A stretch of DNA of 64,000 nucleotides, taken from Parietaria judaica. Lineage: Eukaryota > Streptophyta > Magnoliopsida > Rosales > Urticaceae. Below the pieces are notes generated by a model, which ran no database searches, had not been told where the DNA came from, and worked only from the letters and a program-made list of their open reading frames with translations. Position numbers and translations under genes: made by a program. This document shows positions 53,267 through 64,000 of this stretch, in pieces; positions within the stretch are counted from its first letter, which is position 1; each line of letters starts with the position of its first letter. Where the stretch lies: positions 13,252,842 through 13,316,841 of the forward strand of contig OX940861.1 of the NCBI GenBank assembly GCA_954871525.1. Reading direction: 5' to 3'.

Positions 53267-53554
53267 ATGTCTTCTTCTTCTTCTTCTTCAGTGGCAGTGT
53301 CCAGCGCCAAGGGCAAGGAGAGCAACAAGTCGGCCATGGCGGACGAGGGAGATCAGGAGGAGGAGAGCGGCGAGGTGACGAGGCACGTGTGCCTGTCGCA
53401 GAGCCTGGAGAAGGAGGAGATTCTGCGCCGAATCCGGCAGCGGAAGCGCATGACCAGGCTCTGCTCCACGCTCCGAAACCTCGTCAGGTCGCCCAAGCCT
53501 GCCTCGGCCTCGCAGCACACCAGGTGGCTCGACGATCCATTCACTGCTCTCTAG
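53267..53554 (+). CDS. Small basic protein of unknown function (95 residues)
   Basis: ATG in good context (ACCATGT) after a G+C-rich leader. The product starts with a Ser run (MSSSSSSS), then an acidic patch (DEGDQEEESGEV) and a basic, probably helical segment (LEKEEILRRIRQRKRMTRL). It ends RWLDDPFTAL and then TAG. Codon use is G+C-rich at third positions, like the WD40 and AOS genes here and unlike the AT-rich surroundings. This and the promoter-like elements support a real gene. No family is recognised; no signal peptide or membrane segment. The basic helix could be a nuclear or nucleic-acid-binding motif, but that is only an impression. Confidence 0.7.
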   Translation: MSSSSSSSVAVSSAKGKESNKSAMADEGDQEEESGEVTRHVCLSQSLEKEEILRRIRQRKRMTRLCSTLRNLVRSPKPASASQHTRWLDDPFTAL

Positions 53555-53707
53555 CTAGCTGTCTGAAGCCTCGTCCGTGCTTACTTACACTCTCTACTGT
53601 ATAGATTTTCTGGTCTATTTCTAGGGTTTGGTTGTTTGTTTGTTACTACTGTCTAGTCTCTACTCTCTACTTCTACATAGCTAGCCTAGTAGATCCTTGA
53701 TAAGTAT

Positions 53708-54632
53708 CAAGGTGCGAAATGTCGCGAAAATCGAACGAAATTCGCGTCGATTTTTGTTTTCAGTGGAACATCGGCACGACATTTTTTCCGTTTCGCTGTC
53801 GTTTTACCAAATGCCGCGAAATTCCAAACGACATTCGGAAAGAAAATCTCTTGTTGTTTTTTGCCTTCAAAACGACGAAATGGTGCTCGAATTTCGCATT
53901 TTTGGTAGATTTCGGCAACCCATCCACAAAATTCTATGACCCTAAGGGCCCAAGCCCTTGTCCCTAATATTTGGTATATAAACATCACTAAACTCTTGTC
54001 ATCTATCAATGTGGGACTTTTTGTTTTCAACTAATATCACACATTCACACTTAACATACACTTCACCTAATAATTTAACTTAATATTACACACTTCAAAT
54101 AATATTATACTCTTAACATACATATTAACTTCACCTAACATACATATACACTTAATATACATATTCATTTAATAATATACACTTCAACTAATATTAAATT
54201 TGTTAACATACCTATACAATTAACATGCATATTCACTTAATATTACACACTTAATTAACATACATATTCACTTCACATAATAATTTGACTTAATATTATA
54301 CACTTAAACTAATAAAGTGACTTAATATTATACATTTCACCTACATATTTAAGTTACAAATGTGTTTTGTTGTATACAATTATGTCTTGTATTTATTAAA
54401 TATGTAGTTTTGAACCTATATAAATATCGTGCTTAAATACTCAAATATTTTTTACAAAATATCCATGCAAAAAGTGCGGTAAATGCGGTATGTCCATGCG
54501 AAAAGTGCGGTAAATGCGGTATGCGGCATGCCTTTTTTTTCCCTTTTGCCCATCGACATACCCATCGACAAGCGATATATCCGTAAAACGGAAAATGCGA
54601 AACGAAAACGGCAAGCGGTATTTCAAACCTTG
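53708..54632. mobile_element. Non-autonomous hAT element (925 bp)
   Basis: Terminal repeats CAAGGTGCGAAATGTCGC and, inverted at the other end, CAAGGTTTGAAATACCGC. Perfect 8-bp target duplication ATAAGTAT (53700-53707, 54633-54640). No transposase. The interior is AT-rich with ACATACATATTCACTT-like repeats. It lies 150 bp behind the 95-residue gene. Confidence 0.85.
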
Positions 54633-54640
54633 ATAAGTAT

Positions 54641-57296
54641 TATGGCTTTTTTCGAATACTAATATATCGTCAGTGTTTAAATAAATGACACGTCATTTAC
54701 ATCTTCTTGTCGTTTGCTGCCATTTGTATGTCGTTTCTTTATGGGCCGTGTCATTGCATCCAAAATCCATATTGAATATTGATTGATAGTGATGGAAAGT
54801 CGCTGCTTAAAATTAATATACAACTTATTTGGAGTATATTAATATACAGACACGATGGATGGCCTATTTAACAGATGTTGAATGAATCGTTTTATAGATA
54901 GTAGTTTTATTTGATTTAAATATCAAACCCCACATAATAATGATGATATGAAGTCAAAGGCGATCACATAAATGAGACTTGAATGTAACCTTGTCTTAAT
55001 ACAGGGTATCTTTTTGAAAGAAAAAATAAAAAAGCAACTTCTATCATATTTTACGACCCACTAATAGATTCTCTAGCTTAATTACTTGGAAACTTTATAT
55101 TTTCGTTTGGTATTTAAACTCAAGAAAGAATCACTTATATATAAAAATATATATATTAAATAAAAAAATAATGAATAAAAGCAAGGGAAGGAGATTCCTA
55201 TATATGATTTTTCACGGAAGCCTACTAGTGGCAATGATACTTTAACAAACTTAGAAATTAGAATCACTTTATAAAATCTCGTCACATATATTCCAAAATG
55301 TGTACAATGATAGATATATAAAAGGAGTTATCATTTAGGACTCTAGCTTTTGTTTTATGCAAAAATGTTGTGGTGGTATTATAAAAGTCTTATAGCATAA
55401 TGATTATATATTAATAACTGCTTGGAGTGCTATTTTTGAAACATCATTATTTTCATCAACCCAAAGAATAAAGCCAACGATAATACAAATACTCATGAAT
55501 GCGAGCTCAACTGCTGAAAGTAAAAAACTTATTATTGCAACGAAGAATTTTACTGAACCAAGAAAATACAATCATATAATAAAAATAGCTCCTTATTAAT
55601 TTATGAGACTACACTTGCATCACATGCGTTCGGAAAACGACATGAAGAATTATCATGTCGTTTTTCAGATTGCTAATGATAAAATTGGATATTTTCCAAT
55701 TGCTGGTCTCTGCTAGACCTTCGTATTATTATTTTTTTGGATATGTTAGATCGTTAATTTATTTAGCAAAGTCCTTAAAACGATTTTAGTAAGAAAAATA
55801 TCATATTATATTTTGTTATATTAGGGACTTTTGTTCCAAAAATCGTGTCCAAAGACTTAAAACCCTAGAAATGGACCAGAAAATCTATAGTGTAAGTAAG
55901 GAAGGAAATTTGGTTACATTAATGGACCAGCAAAGGAAGGAAATTTGGTTACATTAATTACTTCACGTATCCTTTTTAGTTCCAAACTTTATACGACAGT
56001 TTGGTTTATTAACGATACAGAATTCTAGCAATCAAATATATTTTATCTTTTCTTAAGTTTGGGAGATACATAGTACATGAGTAAAGTGTCGAAGATTCCT
56101 TTTGATGGCGATTAATTTTGTTTTGAAGAATGGCGATTAATTTTTTTCTATTAACTATAAAACATGAATAATATTTATTGTTAGATTAATATGGAGAGAA
56201 AGAGATCGACATCGATCTAATATGTATAGATAAATAATATTCCTATTTTTGTTAAAAGGGCTGAAGGGGACCCACAGCCAGATCGATAACTACCCTTAAT
56301 AACCTCAATAATTCATGATTACGAATTGGACTGAAATTAGGTTACTATTCAATAGGTTGACCTCTTGACCAGCACTTCCATTTCACAAAAGAAACCCCAA
56401 CGAACCTAATAATTATAAGTTTGCCCAACCACAAGACAAGAAACAATTAGGTGCATGCTTAATATTTACCATGATAAAATAGAGATCAAAATCATCAATA
56501 TAATTTTTTAAAATTTTGTTTATTTCTCATATATTTTTTAAATGTGACCCATCATGTGGTTCTATCGTTATCAGTTATCACAGCCTTAAACACTTGTTAA
56601 TTAATTTCTTCAAATCATACATTAAGTTCACGCAATAATGCCTTGTGCATTAATGCCCCTCTACTTTCTATGGATGGATGGTTTGTCCCTCAGATTTTAA
56701 GTTAAATCAGCAATTTAAGTAATATTTTAAGAAAGTAACACAATTGCCGCCCCATAAGCCTTAAAATTTGAAAACATGTGTTAACTTGTACAACTTATTC
56801 AATATACTTTTGCCAATTAATTATTAAAAAACATACAAAATTTTAATTTTAAAAAGTTTCACAAGACTGAAAGAATAGAAATTAATGAAAATATTTTGAA
56901 ACAGATCATATGATACAAAATTCTTCATTTGTGTGCTACTTTCTAAAAATCTAGGAGATATAATACTGTCAAAATTTGAAATTCGAAGGGAAAATTACAA
57001 CAACATGAAAATTACAACAACATGCAAAGTTAAGGGACTAAATGTCACATTAGGTCTTAAGAAGCGAAAATATTAAAAAGTAAACAAACGCTGTCCTTGC
57101 TTGACTTTGATGCGATTATTTGACTTTCTTTAGTAGTATTGTCATTCATAAATAATATTTAAAGACGAGAGCCAAACCATATACGATAATCTCCAAATAA
57201 CCGTACTGATTTGTTGAGAATATATTAGCCTACACAAAGCAATAGTCATATCAATATGGACCCACGTTTCCAAAATATATAATATACATATATGGG
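54641..57296. other. Gene-free intergenic region
   Basis: AT-rich; no coding sequence supported. A 25-bp piece (AAGGAAGGAAATTTGGTTACATTAA) is repeated in tandem near 55900-55957. Nothing else seen. Confidence 0.5.
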
Positions 57297-57655
57297 AAAA
57301 TTGCACCAAAGTGTTTGAAAAGTTGACTTTAAGTTCTCATTTTTTTTGGGGTTGCAAAAGTTGTCAAATTCTTTTTTTGTGTATTCCGTCATGTTTTCGC
57401 TCCGAACCGCATCATGTGTCACAATTTTAACCCATTAAATATACCATTTTTATTAAAAAAAAATTAAATTGATTTATCAATGATAAACAATGGTATATTT
57501 AATGGGTTCAAAAACATGACATGTGGCTCGGTTTTGGACGAAAATATGGCGGAATACACAAAATAAGTGTTTGGCGACTTTCGCCACCAAAAAAAGAATG
57601 GGAACTTAATATCAACTTTTCAAACACTTTGGGTACTTATGCCGCCATTTTATCT
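57297..57655. mobile_element. Inverted-repeat MITE upstream of the WAKL gene
   Basis: The left arm CAAAGTGTTTGAAAAGTTGA and the right arm TCAACTTTTCAAACACTTTG are exact over 20 bp and similar further in. The inner stretch ACCCATTAAATATACCAT is also mirrored. The right end (GGGTACTTATGCCGCCATTTTA) recalls the Mutator-like family of copies 1-3, but target duplication is unclear. It sits about 170 bp upstream of the WAKL start codon. Confidence 0.65.
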
Positions 57656-57822
57656 ATATATTATATGTGTATTATATACGAATAAATGAGTGAAAACCAT
57701 ATGACTTGTTGAGTACATGAAAAACATAAGTGAAAAATAAGAGACCTAGTTGAACACCCAATTGCTTTGACATATAAACAATACCACCAAGCTATATCTT
57801 CGTCTCTACACCAAGAACTTCG

Positions 57823-60800
57823 ATGAATAAAGCATACCCAATCGTCATCGTCTTGTTGTTGCTCTGTCCATGGCCGATCAGAGCCAACGATCGTTCACCA
57901 AACAAAACCAAACACTGCAAGAGAACGTGCGGCGCCAAACACCGGCTCCAGTTCCCTTTCGGATTCTCCGACGGATGCGAAATCCGGCTCGACTGCAACT
58001 CCACCGGAGAAGCCTCGCTCGGCGGCTTTTCGGTCCAGTCAGTAACCGGTGACAGCGTCAGGGTCCACATCCAGAGGCAATGCGACCGCCCGCTGATCGG
58101 AGCCGTGGACCGGCTCTTTGACCGGAACTTCGCTCCGACTTCGCGCAACGCGATCCTCCTCGAGAACTGCACCGAGCCAGGACCGCCGTGCGAGATCCCG
58201 TCAATCCTAGTGCAGACGCACTTCTCATCGCTCAGCTGCGGCTCTGACATGGCGAACGGCACGGTGAGCTGCTATTCCGAGGTAAACACGAGCGCGTTCA
58301 TTGACCCCAGGAAGCTGCAGCGGCGGCGGTGCGGGTTCTTGCTGTCGTCGATATCGGTCGACTCGGTGGATGGTGGGGCGGGCCCTTTTTCGCTGGCAGT
58401 GGAGGTGGCGGAGCTGGGTTGGTGGATGGAGGGGGCGTGCCAGTGTGACGTTGATGCCGATTGTGTGCCGCTTGTGGTACCGGGTAACCAGACAGGATAT
58501 CGGTGCCGATGTAGGAGCGGCTTCAAAGGGGACGGGTTTCTGGCCGGTCTCGGCTGCCGGAGAGGTTAGTTCTTTATTTTCTTGTGGTTAGAGAATTGTT
58601 TTGTTTATATTAATACTTTTTTTAATATTGTATTGCATGAATTATGAAAATTGAGTATATAATATAGTTTAAAAAGCTAATACATGACTACTGACTAGGT
58701 CAATATTTCATTGGGTAATGCAGGTTATAAATCACTAGTTAATTTAAACCGCTTATAGTTTGTGATTTCTATATTTCCTATTCCTATAAATTCTATTTGG
58801 AAAAATTGAGAAGCTACTTTTGTGAAATCAAATTAATTTATACAGATAATTATGAAATGTCTGGTCTTTATGGACTGATCTGTTTATTGGTTGGGGAAGT
58901 AATACATTAAATGCATGTGTCTCATTTATTTGATGCACCAAAGATGTGTTATGGGCAATGAATATCTAGAATTTAAGGCTGTTTCTGTCGATTCTCATTT
59001 GTGTAAGAAGTATTATCAAATCTAATTTCTGGGTTTAAAAGTAAGAAGCACTAAGCAAGCGTGGTCACGACTCATCATTTTGTGAGTTAACAAGAATATT
59101 TCTTCACTTTTTTCACCACTCATGCCAAATCCACTCAACAAACGCCACACATGTTTTTTTTTTAATAAGTGACATCAATGAATTTTCCCTCTAAATTTGT
59201 TATTTTGTACAATTTTCCCCTCAAATTAGTATCGAATGTTCCTTACAAAATAATTAACTATTTTTATTAGATTTTAATAAATAATTACTATTAATAATAT
59301 AGTAGAAAATGCTGAAATTCGAGACTTTCTCGAAGAAAAGACCAAGAAGACGAAAAAGATAATTGTGCGAGGGAATGGCGAGAAGAAGGAAATTCATAAA
59401 TGAAAATTATATTATAAAAAAAAAAGTCAAAATACTTAAGGGGATAATTTTAAAATATAAAGAAAAGAAGAATTATCTTTAAATTTAAAGAGATATAAAT
59501 ATGTAGACCATATATATAAATTGTCATTTAGGAAATAAAAACTTGTAAGGAGTGAAAAGTTTAGATGAGAAATCTTATACAAAGTCTTAAATTTATAGGA
59601 AATAAACTTATACAAAAATTCAACTAATATCCAATGATGAATAAGAGGAAGCATTGCAAAATATAGGTGTGATAATTGAAGTCAAAGTGGGCCTTGTGGG
59701 ACCCAAAAATAGAGTTGCTTGTGGTGTCGTTCATCATTTTGGGGTTAAGTCAACATTTTTTTTAATTTTTTTTTAAAAACAGCCAAAAATTTAGCATAAA
59801 GAAAGGTGGCGGTTTTCGTCAACCATTTTATTCTTTGTTTTGACCTTTTTTGTGCTTGGCGTGCACATCAAATATTAACTAAAATTCTGGTCCACATGTG
59901 TAATACAAATGAAATTCCAAGTTATGAAAGTGAGCGTTCGTGTTTGGTGAGACGGGTAGATTTTGTCAAACCCGGAAAGTTGAAGCACTTGCTCCCAACA
60001 TGTTCCTCAAATAATTTTGTGCTACAATCGTAGTCGATGAACTCTAATTGAGCTTTCATTACTTGAAGAAAATATATATTCGATTCTTTTTTGGTCAAAT
60101 TTGAAGAAAAATGCGTGTCAATTAGAACTAGAAGCAGTATTTTTGGCTTAATTGTTCACACTTCAATATCTACAAAGCTCCAAAATCAAACTACAAGTCC
60201 CAATACTTATTAATTATATCTTGGAATTATAGTAGGGAAACTGCATAAAACATCCCTCAAAACACCATAAATTATTTTATTACACCTCAAAATATTATAA
60301 TTGGAAATACATCCTTTTTAAATTTTATGTACCAAAATACCTTTAGTTGTGTCCATTTTTCCGGACGCGACTTGTCCATTTTTCAGGAGGCAATATGTCC
60401 AATTCCGGACGCGACTTGTCCATTTTTCAGGACACAATATGTATATTTTGAAAGGGTATTTTGGTACATAAAATTTAAAAAGGATGTATTTCCAATTATG
60501 ATGTTTTGAGGTGTAATAAAATAATTTATGGTGTTTTGAGGGATGTTTTATGAAGTTTCCCTTATTATTACGTGGAGTTTGACTATGAGAATAGTTGTGC
60601 TATTGGTGAATAACTACGAAAATGTTGTGTCCGTGTCAAACATGAAAACCGTGTAGTGTTTCTGTGAACAGCATTTCCGAAGTGCAATCCGGCGAGATTC
60701 TTGTCTGGCAAGTGCGGAGGTGCGAGAGTTGTCTCTTTACTCGGAGGTAATTCTCTTTCTATCGTCGCTTTGGTAAGATAAGAGTATTTTTTTTTTTTTT

Positions 60801-62231
60801 GTATAATAAGACCATTTAAACTCTAGCACATAAAGATTTTTATGTTTAAACTTTGTGTTTCAAAAATACTTAATCAAATACATAATAATCTAATTACTTT
60901 TGTTGACTAATGACAATTTATTGATTATCCAAAACTCTCTTTCTCCAGTTACCGCCGTCATCACTTCGTTAACGATCAGCCTCGGCCTCATGACATGCTG
61001 CCTCTGCCGGCGGCGCTCCAAGCAAAAAGCCCGGCAGCTCACTAAACGCCGACTCTCTGAGGCCACCGGAAACCTGAGCATCCCGATCTACCCCTATAAA
61101 GACATCGAGAAGGCCACCAACAGCTTCTCCGACAAGTACCGGCTGGGAACCGGCGCCTATGGGACCGTGTACGCCGCGAAACTCAACTCCAACGATGATT
61201 GGGTCGCCATCAAGCGGCTCCGCCACCAGGGTGCCGACAGCATCGAGCAAGTGGTCAACGAGATCAAGCTCATCTCCTCCGTAGCCCACCCCAACCTTGT
61301 CCGCCTCCTCGGCTGCTCCCTCGACTATGGTGACCAAATCCTCGTTTACGAGTTCATGCCCAACGGCACGCTCTCGCAGCACTTGCAGCATGAGCGAGGC
61401 GATGGGCTCCCTTGGCTCATCCGCCTCAACATTGCCATGGAAACGGCTCAGGCCATCGCTCACCTCCACTCCGCGATCAAACCCCCGATATACCACCGAG
61501 ACGTGAAGTCCAGCAACATTCTTCTCGACCAAAATTTCCGGTCAAAAGTTGCGGATTTCGGCCTCTCCCGGCTCGGGATCGCCGAGATTTCCCACATATC
61601 CACTGCGCCTCAGGGCACGCCGGGGTACCTCGACCCTCAGTACCACCAGAACTTCCACCTCTCGGACAAGAGCGACGTGTACAGCTTCGGAGTGGTCCTC
61701 GTGGAGATGATAACCGGTCTCAAAGCGGTCGACTTCTCGCGGCCGCAGAACGAGGTCAACCTCGCGAATCTCGCCGCCGACAGGATCAGCAGAGGCTGTT
61801 TCGATGAGATCATTGACCCGTTTCTCCTACCGAATCACGACGCATGGACAATGTCGTCAGTCCGCAGGGCGGCAGAGCTAGCATTCCGATGCCTCGCCTT
61901 CCACCGCGACATGAGGCCATCGATGACAGAGGTGGCAGCAGAGCTGGCGCAGCTGAGGAAGAGCAGACCAGCGGAGGAGAATTCATTCTCCGCTCCATCG
62001 GAGCTCTACTCTTCGTCGTATTCCTCAAGCGCGAGCGAAAAGCCTCTGAGCTCCGTCGCTCACCATTACAATGCCAATCATTTGAGGGTTCAAACTGGCA
62101 GTGGTAGCTTCGGGTCACAGAGAGTGGTGTTGAAGGAAAACTCGCCTGTGTCGGTGCAAGAAGCTTGGCTCAGCCACCAGAGCTCGCCTTCCTCCAATGG
62201 CTTACCGAGAAACTCTGCATTATCCAACTAG
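57823..62231 (+). CDS. WAKL14: Wall-associated receptor kinase-like protein, WAKL14-type
   Basis: Three exons: 57823-58564, 60672-60746 and 60949-62231 (GT-AG, phases 1 and 1); 2,100 nt, 699 residues. A signal peptide comes first (AYPIVIVLLLLCPWPIRAND). A GUB_WAK cysteine-rich pectin-binding-type domain follows (HCKRTCGAKHRLQFPFGFSDGC), then WAK-associated cysteines and an EGF-like end (CQCDVDADC; YRCRCRSGFKGDGF). A transmembrane helix (VITSLTISLGLMTCCLC) lies near residue 285. The Ser/Thr kinase has all key residues: GTGAYGTVY, VAIKRL, IYHRDVKSSNILL, VADFGLSRL and GTPGYLDPQYH. The C-terminal tail (SPVSVQEAWLSHQSSPSS) is characteristic of WAKL14/WAKL21-type proteins. It acts at the plasma membrane as a cell-wall sensor. 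The long first intron holds a MITE. An AT-rich TATA-like CATATAAAC lies near 57772. Confidence 0.93.
60234..60562. mobile_element. Inverted-repeat MITE in WAKL intron 1 (about 329 bp)
   Basis: Arms of about 110 bp, nearly perfect: AGGGAAACTGCATAAAACAT at the left and ATGTTTTATGAAGTTTCCCT at the right. Internal pair ATTTTATGTACCAAAATACC and its complement. The loop has a repeat of TCCGGACGCGACTTGTCCAT. Target duplication not clear. It ends 109 bp before exon 2. Confidence 0.85.
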
Positions 62232-63351
62232 TCATCATTTTTGTGCTTTGTTTGTAGTGTACATTGCAGAGGAAGGACATACGTGCATGTGTGGTCTAAT
62301 GCCTTATTTGGCAAGACGTTTATACCAATAGAAAGGACGAGATTTCATATGTCGTTTTATGCCTCAATTCACCACCAGGTGTTTGAGTCACACACAGCAT
62401 CCAAAACTGACAAAAAAATCTCAGAAATCCAAGCATAGAAGGTTGAGAAATGGACCAATCTGAGGGATTTAGTGATTTTCTTTTTATACTAAAAATAGGC
62501 ATATGAAGAAAAGAAATCGGTGTTGGGTTTGGCAAATATCACTATCTGGTCCTCACATAGTCACATGAGAATATCACGTTGCGATTTAGATATATAGAAG
62601 TACGGACAGACTGGAATCCCACAATGCATTAGGGCTCAAAGGAATCTCCGTCCTGTCCTGTCGTTTTAAACATGCTTTTCGCTGTCTTTTTTATTATAGG
62701 CCTTTTTTTTTTCTTCTTCTTTCTTCTGGGTAGGGGGAGTATTAAACAAAATTATTTATCCTTCAAAAAAATAAAAAATTAATTGATGGCTCGTCGTGGA
62801 TGGACGGTGGTCCAATTGCTTATGGGTCTTCCTCAATCCACACAACAGCCATTTGAATGTAGCATCCATATATAATTAATAATAATCCAATCAGAAGTTA
62901 TAATTATTATCAGAGTGTGATTATAATCAATTCATATATCACAGAAAATTCACGTATATATTTTTTTTTTTTTATAAATATAGAGAGCCTTAGATCTTGG
63001 AAATGGCGTGACACGTGAAGCACCACCTCGTATTTAATGTGGGATTAAGTATATACTACAACATTGGTCAGTGGTCACACACGAACACAGACAAAATCAA
63101 GTCAACGCTTTGGAGTTTGGTCAATACGAATGGTATTATTTATGTATTCAATTAAGAAAGACAGAGATATCACAACTACACTCCATATCCACCTCACTGC
63201 CAACCTAAAAATAGTAAACTAACAACACTAGAGGATAAATTACAATACAATTCCAATAATTCACAACACGACGATTCCGATTGCCTAATTCCGATCCCAA
63301 TTTTGCCCCTCCAACGCTGCAAATTTACCAACACCACTGATCACTCAAAAC
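62232..63351. other. Intergenic region between the WAKL and AOS genes
   Basis: Holds the 3' UTRs of two convergent genes. No further gene or repeat recognised. Confidence 0.55.
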
Positions 63352-64000
63352 TCAAAAGCTGGCTCTCTTCAGCGACGTGACGGTGACGGCGGCGCCCAGC
63401 GGCGACGCGCCGACCTCGATCTCGAACGAATCATAGCGCAGGAAGATCTCCGCCACCAGCAGCCTCGCGACAAGCACTACGAAGTCCTTCCCGACGCATT
63501 GCTTGTTCCCCGCCTTGGGGCTCTCCGTCTCGCGGCCGTTAGACCAGAGCACGTGCCGGAGCAGCCTCTCGCCGTCCTCGCCCACGAACCTGTCCGCCAC
63601 GAACTCCTCCGCTCTGTCGAAGATCTTCGGGTCCTTCGTGGCGAACGGCTGGTACCCGAAGATCATCTCCCCTTCCTTGACTTGAAACGACGCGTCGTGG
63701 CTCTCGATCGTGAAGTCCCTCTTGGCTTTCCCGTACTGTAGCGGAACCGGAGGCTCCAGCCTGAGCGCCTCGTAGACGACGGACTTCAGCAGAGGCATCT
63801 GCTCGATCGCGCCCATCGTGACTTTTCCGCCGTTGGATCTGATTACCGTTCGGATCTCCGTCGCGAGCTGGGTGTGGAGTTTGACCCCGGCTCGGCCGAT
63901 GAGCTTCACCATGTTGGGGAAGAGGATCTTCATGCCTCCGAAGGAGTTGAAGCACGTGGCAAAGACCAGGTTGTGGCAGGCTTCTTCCCTCGCAATGCCG
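63352..64000 (-). CDS. AOS: Allene oxide synthase (CYP74A), 3' part, runs off the window
   Basis: The minus-strand frame is open to the window edge (REEACHNLVFATCFNSFGGMKILFPNM at the start) and ends at TGA 63352-63354. About 215 C-terminal residues are present. They include the ExxR helix (YEALRLEPPVPLQYG), FGYQPFATKDPKIF and the CYP74 heme loop SPKAGNKQCVGKDFVVLVARL with Cys ligand. The C-terminal end TSLKRASF is typical of allene oxide synthases rather than hydroperoxide lyases. The enzyme turns 13-hydroperoxy-linolenic acid into an allene oxide in plastids, the committed step to jasmonate, without O2 or NADPH. No intron is visible, as is usual for AOS. Expression is usually wound- and jasmonate-inducible, but the promoter is outside. 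Confidence 0.95.
   Translation of the reverse strand, partial: GIAREEACHNLVFATCFNSFGGMKILFPNMVKLIGRAGVKLHTQLATEIRTVIRSNGGKVTMGAIEQMPLLKSVVYEALRLEPPVPLQYGKAKRDFTIESHDASFQVKEGEMIFGYQPFATKDPKIFDRAEEFVADRFVGEDGERLLRHVLWSNGRETESPKAGNKQCVGKDFVVLVARLLVAEIFLRYDSFEIEVGASPLGAAVTVTSLKRASF

Overview
This is nuclear genomic DNA from a flowering plant, most likely a eudicot. Genes carry GT-AG introns. The protein-coding genes belong to plant families: CYP82, CYP74/AOS, a WAK-like kinase, a USP-domain receptor-like cytoplasmic kinase and a JINGUBANG-type WD40 protein. The space between them is filled with plant transposons. No CRISPR array, operon or functional rRNA gene is visible; species cannot be determined from the sequence alone.

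Layout. 1-2065: non-coding, with a 4-copy minisatellite. 2066-15859: the last exon of a CYP82-type cytochrome P450, cut in its heme-binding loop by a very young 13.2-kb Ty3/gypsy retrotransposon of the Tat lineage (2503-15667; 701-bp LTRs differing at 2 sites; 5-bp target duplication). Inside it, gag-protease and pol lie in one frame separated by a single TAG in a tobamovirus-type readthrough context. Its 3' part holds an array of 63-bp repeats and a complete antisense gene with its own TATA box, intron and poly(A) signal. 16787-20571: an internally deleted hAT transposon. 21657-23100: an inverted-repeat element, a LINE relic and a fold-back. 24055-29274: a chromovirus with 5-bp target duplication whose interior holds a circularly permuted copia fragment (RT-RNase H-PPT-LTR-PBS-gag). 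30992-31799: a Cassandra-type TRIM carrying 5S-rRNA-like sequence in both LTRs.

The second half holds the host genes: a USP plus kinase gene (33252-37929, 8 exons), a WD40 gene (39329-40804, minus, intronless), a small 95-residue gene (53267-53554), a WAKL14-like receptor kinase (57823-62231, 3 exons) and the 3' end of an allene oxide synthase gene (63352 to the window edge, minus). Between and inside them are an L1-type LINE (41435-44231), hAT MITEs with perfect 8-bp target duplications (36787-37001, 44232-44575, 53708-54632), Mutator-like long-TIR elements with 10-bp duplications (32281-32750, 49820-51317), an LTR-like block (51463-52063) and two further inverted-repeat MITEs around the WAKL gene.

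The host genes are unrelated neighbours, not a pathway cluster: oxidative metabolism (P450s, jasmonate synthesis) and signalling (kinases, WD40). The most unusual system is the Tat element, which combines a leaky stop for Gag:Pol dosage, a self-contained antisense gene and a satellite-like 3' region, and which has recently destroyed a P450 gene.
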